Source: Massilia kyonggiensis
Lineage (GTDB): Bacteria > Pseudomonadota > Gammaproteobacteria > Burkholderiales > Burkholderiaceae_D
NCBI RefSeq assembly: GCF_024756235.1
Contig: NZ_JANUGY010000003.1
Location: 558,001 to 622,000 of the forward strand
Length of the DNA: 64,000 bases
Reading direction: 5' to 3'
Shown: positions 28,674-36,798 of the stretch, in pieces
How the letters are laid out: each line of letters opens with the position of its first letter
Position numbering within the stretch: position 1 is the first letter of the stretch
The notes under the pieces: model-generated
Told to the model about the DNA's origin: nothing
Seen by the model: only the letters and a program-made list of their open reading frames with translations
Databases searched by the model: none
Position numbers and translations under genes: made by a program

Positions 28674-29129
28674 CTACTTCTGCCCGCCCGTCTGCGCCGC
28701 GAACGTCAGCTTGTCGTAACCGGCCATGCGCGCCGCTTCCAGCACGTTGATGACCATCTGGTGCATCGCGAACTGGTCGGCGTTGACGATGATGACGGGG
28801 TCCTTCACGGGCGCCGGCAGCGGCTGGCCGTTCGGGCCGGTGGCGGCCGCGCGCCTGAGGTCGTCGGCAAGGCTCGCCACGCCGTGGAACGCGACGGGCA
28901 CGTTGTTCACCGTGTAGTTCCCCTTGGCGTCGACCGTGACGTTGATCTCGAACGGCTTCTCGATCGCCTTCTCGGCGTCGGCCGTCGGCAGCGTGATCTG
29001 CAGTTCGGTGAACTTGCTGTACGTGGTCGTCACCATCAGGAAGATCAGCACGACCAGCAGCACGTCGATGAACGGGATCAGGTTGATTTCCGGATCCTCG
29101 CGTTTGCGGCCGCGGCGGAAGTCGATCAT
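28674..29129 (-). CDS. exbD: ExbD/TolR-family biopolymer transport protein
   Basis: The 151-residue protein has one N-terminal membrane helix (LIPFIDVLLVVLIFLMVTTTY) with the conserved Asp in FIDVLL, then a periplasmic domain ending KLTFAAQTGGQK. It forms the proton-driven energiser with ExbB for TonB-type or related envelope processes. The reading frame overlaps exbB by 4 bases (ATGA). The position next to lpxK is a known betaproteobacterial order. TolR is the alternative, but the lpxK linkage favours ExbD. Confidence 0.9.
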   Translation of the reverse strand: MIDFRRGRKREDPEINLIPFIDVLLVVLIFLMVTTTYSKFTELQITLPTADAEKAIEKPFEINVTVDAKGNYTVNNVPVAFHGVASLADDLRRAAATGPNGQPLPAPVKDPVIIVNADQFAMHQMVINVLEAARMAGYDKLTFAAQTGGQK

Positions 29130-29731
29130 TTGCGGGCACCGTGGACGACGTCGACGAATTTCACGGCCTGCAGTTCCATGTCGATGATGAAGCTGTCGAC
29201 CAGCGCCCGGAAGTGGCGGTAGAACACGAGGGCCGGCATCGCGATCGCCAGGCCGAAGCCCGTGTTGTACAACGCGACGGAAATGCCGTGGGCCAGCTGG
29301 GCGGGATTCGTGCCGCTGGCATTTTGCGCGCCGAAGATCTCGATCATGCCGACAACCGTGCCGAACAGGCCCATCAGCGGCGCCAGCGATGCGATCGTGC
29401 CGAGCGTCGTCAGGAAGCGTTCCAGCACGTGGGCGACGCCCCTGCCTGCTTCCTCGATCGATTCCTTCATCACGTCGCGCGGCGCGTCGACGTTGCGCAG
29501 CGCGGCGGCCAGCACGGCGCCGAGCGGGGAGTTCGTCTGCAGCTTGTCGATGATGTCCGGAGTGACCTTGCCGCTGCGATAGACCTGGATGACTTCATCG
29601 AGCAGCTGGCGCGGCAGGATCTTTTCGCGGCGCAGGTAGATCAGGCGCTCGATGATCAGGGCCAGGGCGATGATCGATGCGATCAGCAACAGCCAGATGG
29701 GCCAGCCGGCGGCTTGAAGAATGGCGAGCAA
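29126..29731 (-). CDS. exbB: MotA/TolQ/ExbB proton channel family protein
   Basis: The 201-residue inner-membrane protein has three hydrophobic segments: WPIWLLLIASIIALALIIERL at the N-terminus, then FLTTLGTIASLAPLMGLFGT and VALYNTGFGLAIAMPALVFY. The middle segment carries the GLFGTV signature of the TolQ/ExbB channel. It pairs with ExbD immediately downstream and heads the operon exbB-exbD-lpxK-trm112-kdsB. Its upstream region is the repeat array at 29819-30757, so regulation of this operon may involve those repeats. Confidence 0.92.
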   Translation of the reverse strand: MLAILQAAGWPIWLLLIASIIALALIIERLIYLRREKILPRQLLDEVIQVYRSGKVTPDIIDKLQTNSPLGAVLAAALRNVDAPRDVMKESIEEAGRGVAHVLERFLTTLGTIASLAPLMGLFGTVVGMIEIFGAQNASGTNPAQLAHGISVALYNTGFGLAIAMPALVFYRHFRALVDSFIIDMELQAVKFVDVVHGARK

Positions 29732-30909
29732 ATGGGACTCCTGGATAGGTAAAAATCAATGAAACAAGGTAGTTGCGCAATGTAACGTGTTGCCCGGATT
29801 GCGGCAAGTAGAGTTCTTCACACTTTCTGTGGATAAAAGTGTGCGCAAGGCCGCCTGGATGCGCCAAGTAGCTTGATTCTTAAGGGATATTTTTCCATGC
29901 GTAAAAACACAGCAGGTCAGGATGCGTTGACTGCCCGTACTTTGAAGACGGTCAGGGAGCCCGGGTCGCGTGTAGTTGCCCACAATTTCTGTGGATAAAT
30001 TTGTGAGAAATCAGCTTTCCCATCGGTAAGTATTTGATTTTACTCAGAGAAATTTCCAAGTCCAAAAAATAGGCAAGGTTGAGCCCGACTACAACCCTAT
30101 CCTTCTTCACATTTTTTGTGGACAAAATTGTGCGCAAGCGCACAAACCGCCCCCTAAGCCGTTGATTCTTAGAACAAAAGAATTCGCGCCCGTTTTTTGG
30201 GCAGGTGCTTATCCACGCGTCGGGCCGCCCGTTCGCGGGATTTTTCACACAAACTGTGGAAAAAGATGTGCGCAAGCACATCGTTCGCCTGCTAACCCTT
30301 TGATTTCGCTCAGCATTCCTCGCCAAGCCCAATTTTTAGGCATCCGGGACTTGTACACACCGAAAACACCTCGGCGGCCAGGTATTCCAGCCGTCCGCCC
30401 CCTGGGTTATAGTCGCGTCCCGACCGCAGCCGGCCTTCTTCACAAATTTTGTGGAAAAGATTGTGAGCAAGGCCCTTGGGGAAGGACAAAGTCCTTGAAT
30501 CTAAAGGGTATTTTTTCCGTGCAGAATTTTTAGGCAGTGGAAAACCGGTGCTGTGCACGCCCGTTGAGGGACCTCTGTTCACATAAACTGTGGAAAACGA
30601 TGTGAGCAAGGGCCGGGACAGCATGCTAAGTGTTTGATTGCTCTAGGAAAATATATTCAAGCTGAATTTTTGGGCACCGGCGACTTGTCCACTTTCGCAC
30701 ATAAACTGTGGATAAGATTGTGGCCAAGTATCCGAAGATGCACTCAAGCCATTGATCCGTAAGGCAATTTGGTTGCTGCATCGAAATCGAGCAGCATCGT
30801 TTTACTATAAAAATCAGGTATTTACAAAAACTACCTGTTGTTTTACAGCAGATGTGTCTTACACTGCGCGCAGCCATGTTTTTGTGGACAGTTCAACCAG
30901 CTCATCCCT
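29732..30909. other. 1.2-kb noncoding region between divergent exbB and xseA
   Basis: No credible gene is seen. The short open frames here are fragmentary and are produced by the repeats themselves, which translate on the minus strand as variants of LAHxFxHKxCE. The region carries the seven-unit array described separately and must also hold the exbB and xseA promoters. The right 150 bases are AT-rich. Confidence 0.75.
29819..30757. repeat. Seven-unit interspersed repeat with DnaA-box-like core
   Basis: Seven units share the pattern CACA-N5-TGTGGANAA-N3-TGTG over exactly 25 bp, at 29819-29843, 29981-30005, 30108-30132, 30246-30270, 30441-30465, 30580-30604 and 30698-30722. Six are followed at once by N-G/C-CAAG, and all have TTGATT (or one change) starting 29-30 bases after the last G, preceded by AAG or AAC. 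The 9-mer TGTGGATAA is the complement of the E. coli DnaA box TTATCCACA; units 1, 2 and 7 match it exactly, units 4-6 read TTTTCCACA and unit 3 TTGTCCACA. All units point the same way. Spacing between units is 118-195 bp, and the sequence outside the motifs has diverged. Confidence 0.85.
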
Positions 30910-32271
30910 ATGTTTCCCTCCGAAGACGCCGATCCGGCCTATGCCGCCCCGCCCGTACTGACCGTCACAGCCCTCAACCAGCAGGTCGCACGCTTGCTGG
31001 AGCGCACCTTTCCCCTCGTCTGGATCGGCGGCGAGATCTCGAATTTCACGCGCGCGGCCAGCGGCCACTGGTATTTCACGTTGAAGGACGACGCGGCCCA
31101 GGTGCGCGCCGTCATGTTCCGCGGCCGCGCCCAGTACGCGGGCTTTACCCCGCGCGAAGGCGACAAGGTCGAGGTGCGCGCCCTCGTCACCCTGTACGGC
31201 GCGCGCGGCGACTACCAGATCAACGTGGAGGCGATCCGCCGCGCGGGCGTGGGCGCGCTGTACGAAGCGTTCATGCGCCTGAAGGAGAAGCTGGGGGCCG
31301 AGGGCCTGTTCGACGAAGCCCGCAAGCGTCCGCTGCCGCTGTTCGCGCGCACGGTGGGCATCGTCACGAGCCCGCAGGCGGCGGCCCTTCGGGACGTGCT
31401 GACGGCCCTCAGGCGCCGCGCGCCGCACGTGCGCATCGTGCTGTATCCGGCGCCCGTGCAGGGCCAGCTGGCCGCGCAGAAGATCGCCGAAGCCATTTCG
31501 ATTGCGTCGCACCGGCGCGAAGTGGACGTGCTGATCGTGTGCCGCGGCGGGGGCTCGATCGAAGACCTGTGGAGCTTCAACGAGGAAGCCGTCGCGCGCG
31601 CGATCGCCGCGTGCAGCATGCCCGTGATCTCGGGCGTGGGCCACGAGACGGATTTCACCATCGCCGACTTCGCCGCCGACCTGCGTGCCGCCACGCCGAC
31701 GGCCGCCGCCGAGCTCGCGGCCACGGCGCGCGCGGACTGGCTCGCATCGCTGCAGGCGGACGCGGGCGACCTGCGCCGCGCGATGGACCGCGTCCTGTCC
31801 GACGCGAGCCAGGGCCTCGACAACCTGTCGCGCCGCCTCTTGAACCCATCGAGCCAGATCCAGCACCAGCGGCTGAAACTTCTGGGCATGGCCAGCAGTC
31901 TCACGCATGCCGTCCGCGCGCCGGTGAACCGTCACGGCCTGCTGCTGGCGCAGTTGCAGCAGCGCTGGGCCCGCCATCGCCCGGACTGGAGCGGCCTGCG
32001 CACGCGGCTGGAATCCGACCGGCGCCACCTGGTGGCCAGCGTCGGCAACCAGTTGCGCGCGCGGCGCGAGGCGCTGAACGGCCTGGCGGCGCAGCTGGAA
32101 CTGCTGAACCCGCAGCGGACGCTGGAGCGCGGCTATGCGATCGTCAGCAATGCGAAAGGTAAAGTGTTGCATTCGCCGGGCCAGATCAAGCCGCGCGACG
32201 TATTGCGCATCCGCCTGGCGGAAGGCAGTGCCGAGGTCAGTGTCGCCGGCGTGCAAGACTTACTCGAATGA
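30910..32271 (+). CDS. xseA: Exodeoxyribonuclease VII large subunit
   Basis: The 453-residue cytoplasmic nuclease subunit acts with XseB on single-stranded DNA. An N-terminal OB fold ([58 protein letters not shown]) is followed by the catalytic domain with [54 protein letters not shown] and ATPTAAAE. The C-terminal helical region ends [15 protein letters not shown]. The ATG at 30910 (MFPSEDADP) gives the family-typical N-terminus; the frame is open 24 codons further upstream without support. Upstream is the repeat array; sodB follows 121 bases downstream on the same strand. Confidence 0.95.
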   Translation: MFPSEDADPAYAAPPVLTVTALNQQVARLLERTFPLVWIGGEISNFTRAASGHWYFTLKDDAAQVRAVMFRGRAQYAGFTPREGDKVEVRALVTLYGARGDYQINVEAIRRAGVGALYEAFMRLKEKLGAEGLFDEARKRPLPLFARTVGIVTSPQAAALRDVLTALRRRAPHVRIVLYPAPVQGQLAAQKIAEAISIASHRREVDVLIVCRGGGSIEDLWSFNEEAVARAIAACSMPVISGVGHETDFTIADFAADLRAATPTAAAELAATARADWLASLQADAGDLRRAMDRVLSDASQGLDNLSRRLLNPSSQIQHQRLKLLGMASSLTHAVRAPVNRHGLLLAQLQQRWARHRPDWSGLRTRLESDRRHLVASVGNQLRARREALNGLAAQLELLNPQRTLERGYAIVSNAKGKVLHSPGQIKPRDVLRIRLAEGSAEVSVAGVQDLLE

Positions 32272-32351
32272 CAATCTGATGTATTCGCAAAGTCATATCT
32301 GCAACGTTTAGCTAACCGGTTTAGAATAAGCGCCCGAATTGATGTACCGCA

Positions 32352-32367
32352 GAGACTTCGAAGTCTC
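32352..32367. promoter_or_regulatory. 16-bp perfect palindrome in the sodB leader
   Basis: GAGACTTCGAAGTCTC is a perfect palindrome 25 bases upstream of the sodB ATG, probably inside the transcribed leader. It could form an RNA hairpin around TTCG or bind a dimeric regulator. It does not look like a Fur box. Confidence 0.4.
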
Positions 32368-32392
32368 CCGTCAACTTACTAAGGAACAAGAC

Positions 32393-32971
32393 ATGGAACA
32401 TACCCTGCCCCCACTGCCGTACGCTAAGGACGCCCTGCAGCCGCACATCTCGGCCGAGACGCTGGAATACCACTACGGCAAGCACCATCAGGCTTACGTC
32501 ACGAACCTGAACAACCTGATCAAGGGCACCGAGTTCGAAAACCTGTCGCTGGAAGAGATCATCAAGAAATCGCAGGGCGGCGTGTTCAACAACTCGGCCC
32601 AGGTGTGGAACCACACCTTCTTCTGGAACTGCATGACCCCGAACGGCGGCGGCGCCCCGACCGGCCCGGTCGCCGATGCGATCAACGCCAAGTGGGGTTC
32701 GTTCGACAAGTTCAAGGAAGAATTCCAGAAGTCGGCCGTCGGCAACTTCGGTTCGGGCTGGACCTGGCTGGTCAAGAAAACGGACGGCACCGTCGACATC
32801 GTCAACACCTCGAACGCCGGCACCCCGCTGACCACCGAGAACGTTGCCCTGCTGACCTGCGACGTCTGGGAACACGCCTACTACATCGACTACCGCAACG
32901 CCCGTCCGAAGTTCGTCGAGGCATGGTGGAACGTCGTCAACTGGGACTTCGTGAACAAGAACTTCGCGTAA
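32393..32971 (+). CDS. sodB: Superoxide dismutase, Fe type; attachment gene of the adjacent Tn7-like element
   Basis: The 192-residue cytoplasmic enzyme dismutates superoxide. Metal ligands are visible: His in [12 protein letters not shown], His in [10 protein letters not shown], and Asp and His in [28 protein letters not shown] and FGSGWTWLV fit the iron-dependent SodB branch. The ATG at 32393 follows AAGGAACAAGAC. The TAA ends at 32971, and the terminal repeat of a Tn7-like transposon begins 12 bases later, so the coding sequence is intact. The likely native terminator of this gene is now at 61997-62025, on the far side of the element. The conserved 3' end ([18 protein letters not shown]) is a plausible recognition sequence for the TnsD-type protein. 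Confidence 0.96.
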   Translation: MEHTLPPLPYAKDALQPHISAETLEYHYGKHHQAYVTNLNNLIKGTEFENLSLEEIIKKSQGGVFNNSAQVWNHTFFWNCMTPNGGGAPTGPVADAINAKWGSFDKFKEEFQKSAVGNFGSGWTWLVKKTDGTVDIVNTSNAGTPLTTENVALLTCDVWEHAYYIDYRNARPKFVEAWWNVVNWDFVNKNFA

Positions 32972-32978
32972 TGCGATT

Positions 32979-32983
32979 CCCGG
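32979..32983. repeat. Left copy of the 5-bp target-site duplication
   Basis: CCCGG immediately precedes the terminal TGTTTCG and is identical to the five bases that follow the right terminal CGAAACA at 61985-61989. A 5-bp duplication is characteristic of Tn7-type transposition. Confidence 0.92.
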
Positions 32984-33075
32984 TGTTTCGTCATAATTAA
33001 GTTCGGAACAACTTAATAAAGATCGGAACAACTGCTTCTGCGCTTGGGACCCGGACGTAAAAAAGTTCGGAACAA
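32984..33075. repeat. Left transposon end with three TnsB-type binding sites
   Basis: Three direct copies of the motif (T)AAWAAAG(T/A)TCGGAACAA lie at 32994-33011, 33014-33031 and 33058-33075. The first is part of the terminal inverted repeat. Three sites at the left end, the last one spaced apart, is the arrangement known from Tn7. Confidence 0.88.
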
Positions 33076-33086
33076 AACAGATTCGA

Positions 33087-33116
33087 GCCCGCTTCCAAGC
33101 GGGCCGTTTCTTTTTG
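33087..33116 (+). terminator. Hairpin terminator just inside the left transposon end
   Basis: Arms GCCCGCTT and AAGCGGGC (33087-33104) are followed by CGTTTCTTTTT, a rho-independent terminator for transcription entering from sodB. It would replace the sodB terminator displaced by the insertion and shield the cargo from read-through. Confidence 0.8.
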
Positions 33117-33150
33117 CGGCATGCAGCCGTAAATCATTCGCACACTTAAT

Positions 33151-33159
33151 TGCTATAAT
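33151..33159 (+). promoter_or_regulatory. Extended -10 promoter element
   Basis: TGCTATAAT is a perfect extended -10 hexamer 27 bases upstream of the ATG at 33186. No good -35 hexamer is visible, as is common with extended -10 promoters. Confidence 0.5.
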
Positions 33160-33185
33160 TTGCGGCAAGATTTCTAGGCGCGCTA

Positions 33186-34088
33186 ATGATGAGCATTGAT
33201 CCTAACGCACGAGGTTCCCTTAGCGAACCTTGCATTGCACTCCGGGCCGAGGTAACGGACGCTATCGAAGCGTATGAGCGTGTTCCTCGAAAGGACAAAT
33301 TGCTAACCACATGGTATGCGATGTGCATATCCGGACAACCGGCAGCCGCCTTTTTCAGAGGACCACGGCATAGCACATTTCATCGAGTGACGGCATGCGA
33401 CCTTGCAGCTAGTGCTTATCTCGATCTAAGCGCGCAAAAAGAAGTAGAAATCATCAGCCCGTCCTTCGTTCTTAAAGTACGAGAGCACGCTTCATCGATG
33501 CACCGCTTGTTACCCGAACCGCAGCATCTGCCTGCTCCGGCTGACACTCAAGAGTTCCGCACTGGGCTTGAGTCACTGACCCGATGGAGGGTGCCCGTCA
33601 CAGCCCCAACAAGCCGTTCAGGCGACCCTTCGATACGTGCCGTAACCTTGGGCCTTGCTCGACGGTTTGCTGATGCGTTTGTCGACATTCCAGTGGAATT
33701 CATTCATTCCCTTGTGTTGATCGGTTGGCCGGCACGTAGCCACAGTGCCACGCGACGGGTACTTACATCAGGAGTGACGAGTCGCATTAAGTTCGAGTCT
33801 CAGGAAGCCCTAAAACGGGAACAGCTGGCACACGGGGCCACGGCTGTTGCTCTTCACGTGGCATCGTCTAAGGCTACGAGAGGTGCGGCATTAAGTGAAG
33901 CTGATCAGCGGATCATTGAAGGTTTAGAGAGCGAAGTTGCAAGAATCAGGCAGGATAGGCGGCGCTTCCCTAATGACGCAGCTCGACTTCGTGCCGTGTT
34001 GGACATCGCTCACACCTTCGATGATCCGAACCTTGCTGACGATCTCAGCCGACTTGTAGCCCAGGCACTTCAGGAGTTCAAACCTTGA
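33186..34088 (+). CDS. Hypothetical protein, first cargo gene of the transposon
   Basis: A 300-residue soluble protein with no signal peptide or membrane helix. The N-terminal half is rich in short helices (CIALRAEVTDAIEAYERVPR, HSTFHRVTACDLAASAYLDL). A low-complexity Pro/Thr linker follows (~115-145). The C-terminal half ends in a charged coiled-coil-like stretch (IEGLESEVARIRQDRRRFPN). I do not recognise a family or a catalytic motif. ATG codons at 33186 and 33189 are both possible. It is the cargo gene next to the left end, preceded by its own extended -10 element, and has lower GC than the host. The position, next to DUF3800 and CBASS genes, makes a defence or regulatory role possible, but this is context only. 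Confidence 0.7.
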   Translation: MMSIDPNARGSLSEPCIALRAEVTDAIEAYERVPRKDKLLTTWYAMCISGQPAAAFFRGPRHSTFHRVTACDLAASAYLDLSAQKEVEIISPSFVLKVREHASSMHRLLPEPQHLPAPADTQEFRTGLESLTRWRVPVTAPTSRSGDPSIRAVTLGLARRFADAFVDIPVEFIHSLVLIGWPARSHSATRRVLTSGVTSRIKFESQEALKREQLAHGATAVALHVASSKATRGAALSEADQRIIEGLESEVARIRQDRRRFPNDAARLRAVLDIAHTFDDPNLADDLSRLVAQALQEFKP

Positions 34089-34093
34089 GTGCT

Positions 34094-34132
34094 CTAGCGC
34101 AAATCCCCTCAGCAGACACGAATTTGCGCTAG
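34094..34132. promoter_or_regulatory. 11-bp inverted repeat downstream of the first cargo gene
   Basis: CTAGCGCAAAT and ATTTGCGCTAG are perfect complements 17 bases apart, right after the stop codon at 34088. A third partial copy, GCGCAAATTCGC, follows at 34134. There is no T-run, so it is either a weak terminator or a binding site. Confidence 0.35.
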
Positions 34133-34233
34133 GGCGCAAATTCGCTGACTGATCAAATACCGCGCCACTGAGCTGTCCGCCCACGCCAGCCTGTTCTACG
34201 CTCTCACTTATCAGGTTTCGAGGGGAAGCAAGA

Positions 34234-34431
34234 ATGGCAGACGACATTGTAGCTCTGGTCGCAGGTCAAAGAACGTCTACTAAAGATATACGCCCGGCGT
34301 GCATACGTGGCAAATGGAAGGTCTTGCGCCGACTGACGAAAATCTTAACGATCTGGGCATACAACAATGGGCATCTCTCATTCGGTATAACCGAACGAAT
34401 ATTTGCTCAATTTGACCTACGCGATGTATGA
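34234..34431 (+). CDS. Small hypothetical ORF (65 residues)
   Basis: MADDIVALVAGQRTSTKDIR... is a short basic protein without a recognised family. The ATG at 34234 has GAGGGGAAG upstream, a credible ribosome-binding site, and this is the main support for it being a gene. It lies alone between the first cargo gene and the convergent DUF3800 gene. Confidence 0.35.
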   Translation: MADDIVALVAGQRTSTKDIRPACIRGKWKVLRRLTKILTIWAYNNGHLSFGITERIFAQFDLRDV

Positions 34432-34514
34432 CTTAAGAGACGTTAAGCGCACCCTTTTTTCTCAAAGGCTGTGTACGCTTTTCCCCGAAAAGCGTTCCTC
34501 CTCTCTGCAAAGAC

Positions 34515-35321
34515 TTACTTCTTTTTGCTAGAGATAATCTCATAAATTGACATGAGTTCAGAGGGGACCTGTCCTCCCTGCGCAATGCGCGCTGACTCTT
34601 CAAGAACGCTGCTCATGCGCTCCAGATCGTAGTAGTTGCAGTAATTCGATTGGCTCACATTTGGCATTTCTTCCAACAGCCATTCAAACGACTTTGCGCC
34701 AGGATCGTCCGTGTTTTTTCGCAAACACCACGCCCAAAGATCTGCAGCCTGAATCGGCAATCGATCGTCGTCCTTTCCAAACATCGGATTGAGCGGTAGT
34801 ATCGTAAATTCCTCTGGATATGTAGACCGCATAAGTTCACGTATAAGCGGATACCATCTGCGCGCTCGCTCGCCGAAGATAAGTTGTTCGTCAAAGATGA
34901 TCTCGAAGGGCTCTCTCCAATTGCACTCTTCCCAGAGGTCAAAGCAGGTACCAAGAATCAAGGTGTGGAAGGGCCAAAAGTAAACTTCTGATCTCGGTTT
35001 TGTAAGCTTTGCCCATGTGCGCGCGTGGGCTTCAAGATCAATCATTGTCCAAATCGCGAACTCGACATAACGATTGATGATTTGAGCCAACTTTCGTAGA
35101 CGACTATCGCGTTGTTCTTCCGTGAAGCGATGAAAGGCTCCTGTGAGGGAGGCGGCTTCTCGCATCTTAAAGATTTCGATACGTGGGTATTGGTCTAAGC
35201 AGCGGCGCCACTCTAGAGAAAATTCTACCCATCGCTCCGAGTTTGAGACGAGGCCAGCAAGCACGAAATTCTTGCTTTGTCCTTTCCCACCACTGTCATC
35301 AACGTAAGCTTGAACTGGCAT
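34515..35321 (-). CDS. DUF3800 domain-containing protein
   Basis: The 268-residue soluble protein has the hallmarks of the DUF3800 family, which has a predicted RNase-H-like fold. MPVQAYVDDSGGKGQSKNFVLAGL places the first Asp pair. Further on are IIFDEQLIFG and the C-terminal LPIQAADLWAWCLRK with the conserved Gln-Ala-Ala-Asp. The acidic residues would coordinate metal, so a nuclease role is plausible but unproven. DUF3800 genes are frequent in mobile elements and defence islands. It stands alone on the minus strand with AT-rich flanks, 167 bases downstream of the CD-NTase gene. Confidence 0.85.
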   Translation of the reverse strand: MPVQAYVDDSGGKGQSKNFVLAGLVSNSERWVEFSLEWRRCLDQYPRIEIFKMREAASLTGAFHRFTEEQRDSRLRKLAQIINRYVEFAIWTMIDLEAHARTWAKLTKPRSEVYFWPFHTLILGTCFDLWEECNWREPFEIIFDEQLIFGERARRWYPLIRELMRSTYPEEFTILPLNPMFGKDDDRLPIQAADLWAWCLRKNTDDPGAKSFEWLLEEMPNVSQSNYCNYYDLERMSSVLEESARIAQGGQVPSELMSIYEIISSKKK

Positions 35322-35488
35322 GTGTTCCCTTTATAGCAGGGCGCTGCGCTTCGACCACCTATATACTACCTTGCGGCGGGCGTCACATCGCAAGTTAAGG
35401 TCATACGCCGCGTTAATACTGGCGGCACACAGCCGCCGGTTCGATCAACTTTCAGCGAAATCGCCATTTTAATTTATGGCAGAGGGGT

Positions 35489-36787
35489 TTACGTTTCCGA
35501 TATGGGAACGATCAGACGATCGCGAGCTACGCAAACTCCATTTTTAATCACGTAGCACTCGACATAATGACGGCCAGGGAAGGATGTAGTTTCCGTTCGC
35601 CGCTCTGATCCGTCATCACTAAGCAGTTGTCCTCGAATGCCTCTTGCCTCCGCAAACTGGCCGCGGTTTCGGACTTTCCAAATTACCTCGTAAGGACGGG
35701 GGACGTTACAGTCCACCACACGGAAAGTTAATTTACGGTCGAGTTGAAGCCACGGGAATGTGGCTTCGATGAACCGGTAGACGCGCTCCCGTGCACCACG
35801 GTATAACACGTCACATTCAAGATTAACTTCGTACTGAATATCAACAGGATACTTATCCTCAACAAACTCCTCAGTCGAGCGAATAGCTGCAGCCTTCGTA
35901 ACAGAAGCGGACGCAGCAGCAGTTGCTATCGCAGGGAAGTGGCGTCCGAAAATCTTCTTCCAAACCTTTTGCTTGTCCTTTTCTTCCTCGGCATCAAGGG
36001 CTTCCTGTGCTCTTTTAGCTGCCTTTTTCGCCTTTGCTTGAAACCGCCCACTGGAATGGACGCGATCGTCACTTCCGGGAGCCTTCCAATACGTCTGACT
36101 CGGTTGTTCACTCAAATACGTGAATATGTCCTTGATCAAAGCCGGGTAGCTAGCATAGCTCTTGTTATCGTAATTTTTGTTGTCGTAGAAAAAATTATAG
36201 CAAAGCGTATCGATGAGCATCCCGCTCATTGCCGCCCCGTGCTTGTTTTTCCAAGCCCGGATCATTTTGCACACTCGTTTTAGATTCCGGTTCGAGCGAT
36301 CGTGTATTTCTTGGACCGCTTCGATTTCGTCGCGAGGATGGCACCATTTCCAGCTTCCGCCATCGTTAGCGTCCGGGTACTTGTACCGTCCGTCATCCTC
36401 TACAAAAGCAGGCAACACCTCAACACGATAGTTCTTGAAGTCAACGGTCACAACCTGCCCATCTGCCCGGATCGGCGTATTTGGATAAAGTACTTTGAGC
36501 TTGTCGCGGACCTCTTCTAACAATGCCTTTTGTCGATTCCCTTGAAGTTTACAAATCCGGTCATGAACGCTCCAAGGCAGCTCGAACGCCATGTCCAGGT
36601 CGCTTACACCATGGATAGCTGTCCGTCGGCCATACGATCCGACCTGCAAACAATGTTGATAGTCCGAATCTGTGTCCCAATAGTCTTTGTTGAGACGTTT
36701 TGTTATGGATAAATATCGACCTGAAATTTCCTCGGCATTCTTTACAGCCAAGTTTTTTCTGAATTGTTCAAAAAGCGAGGCACTCAC
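35489..36787 (-). CDS. CBASS cyclic oligonucleotide synthase (CD-NTase/SMODS) with C-terminal AGS-C-type sensor
   Basis: The nucleotidyltransferase core has the diagnostic Gly-Ser and acidic triad: QVGSYGRRTAIHGVSDLDMAF (GS at 50-51, Asp63, Asp65) and Glu123 in YRVEVLPAF. The helical OAS-like part contains IHDRSNRNLKRVCKMIRAWK, and the last ~140 residues form a beta-rich domain of the AGS-C sensor type (VDCNVPRPYEVIWKVRNRG). Such enzymes make a cyclic nucleotide signal on phage infection. I place the start at the GTG at 36787 (MSASLFEQF...), which fits other CD-NTases; the frame is open to a TTG at 36802 overlapping the SLATT stop. It is the second gene of a pair with the SLATT effector, and no ubiquitin-like or HORMA/TRIP ancillary genes are present. 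Confidence 0.9.
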   Translation of the reverse strand: MSASLFEQFRKNLAVKNAEEISGRYLSITKRLNKDYWDTDSDYQHCLQVGSYGRRTAIHGVSDLDMAFELPWSVHDRICKLQGNRQKALLEEVRDKLKVLYPNTPIRADGQVVTVDFKNYRVEVLPAFVEDDGRYKYPDANDGGSWKWCHPRDEIEAVQEIHDRSNRNLKRVCKMIRAWKNKHGAAMSGMLIDTLCYNFFYDNKNYDNKSYASYPALIKDIFTYLSEQPSQTYWKAPGSDDRVHSSGRFQAKAKKAAKRAQEALDAEEEKDKQKVWKKIFGRHFPAIATAAASASVTKAAAIRSTEEFVEDKYPVDIQYEVNLECDVLYRGARERVYRFIEATFPWLQLDRKLTFRVVDCNVPRPYEVIWKVRNRGQFAEARGIRGQLLSDDGSERRTETTSFPGRHYVECYVIKNGVCVARDRLIVPISET

Positions 36788-36798
36788 TAAAATTCCAA

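Noticed and set aside
30205..30216. Isolated TTATCCAC on the plus strand inside the array
   Set aside because: It is in the opposite orientation, lacks the last A of the box and the flanking CACA/TGTG, and does not have the unit geometry.
29756..30877. Series of short minus-strand open frames between exbB and xseA
   Set aside because: They arise from the repeat units, are unrelated in length and lack ribosome-binding sites; the region is treated as noncoding.
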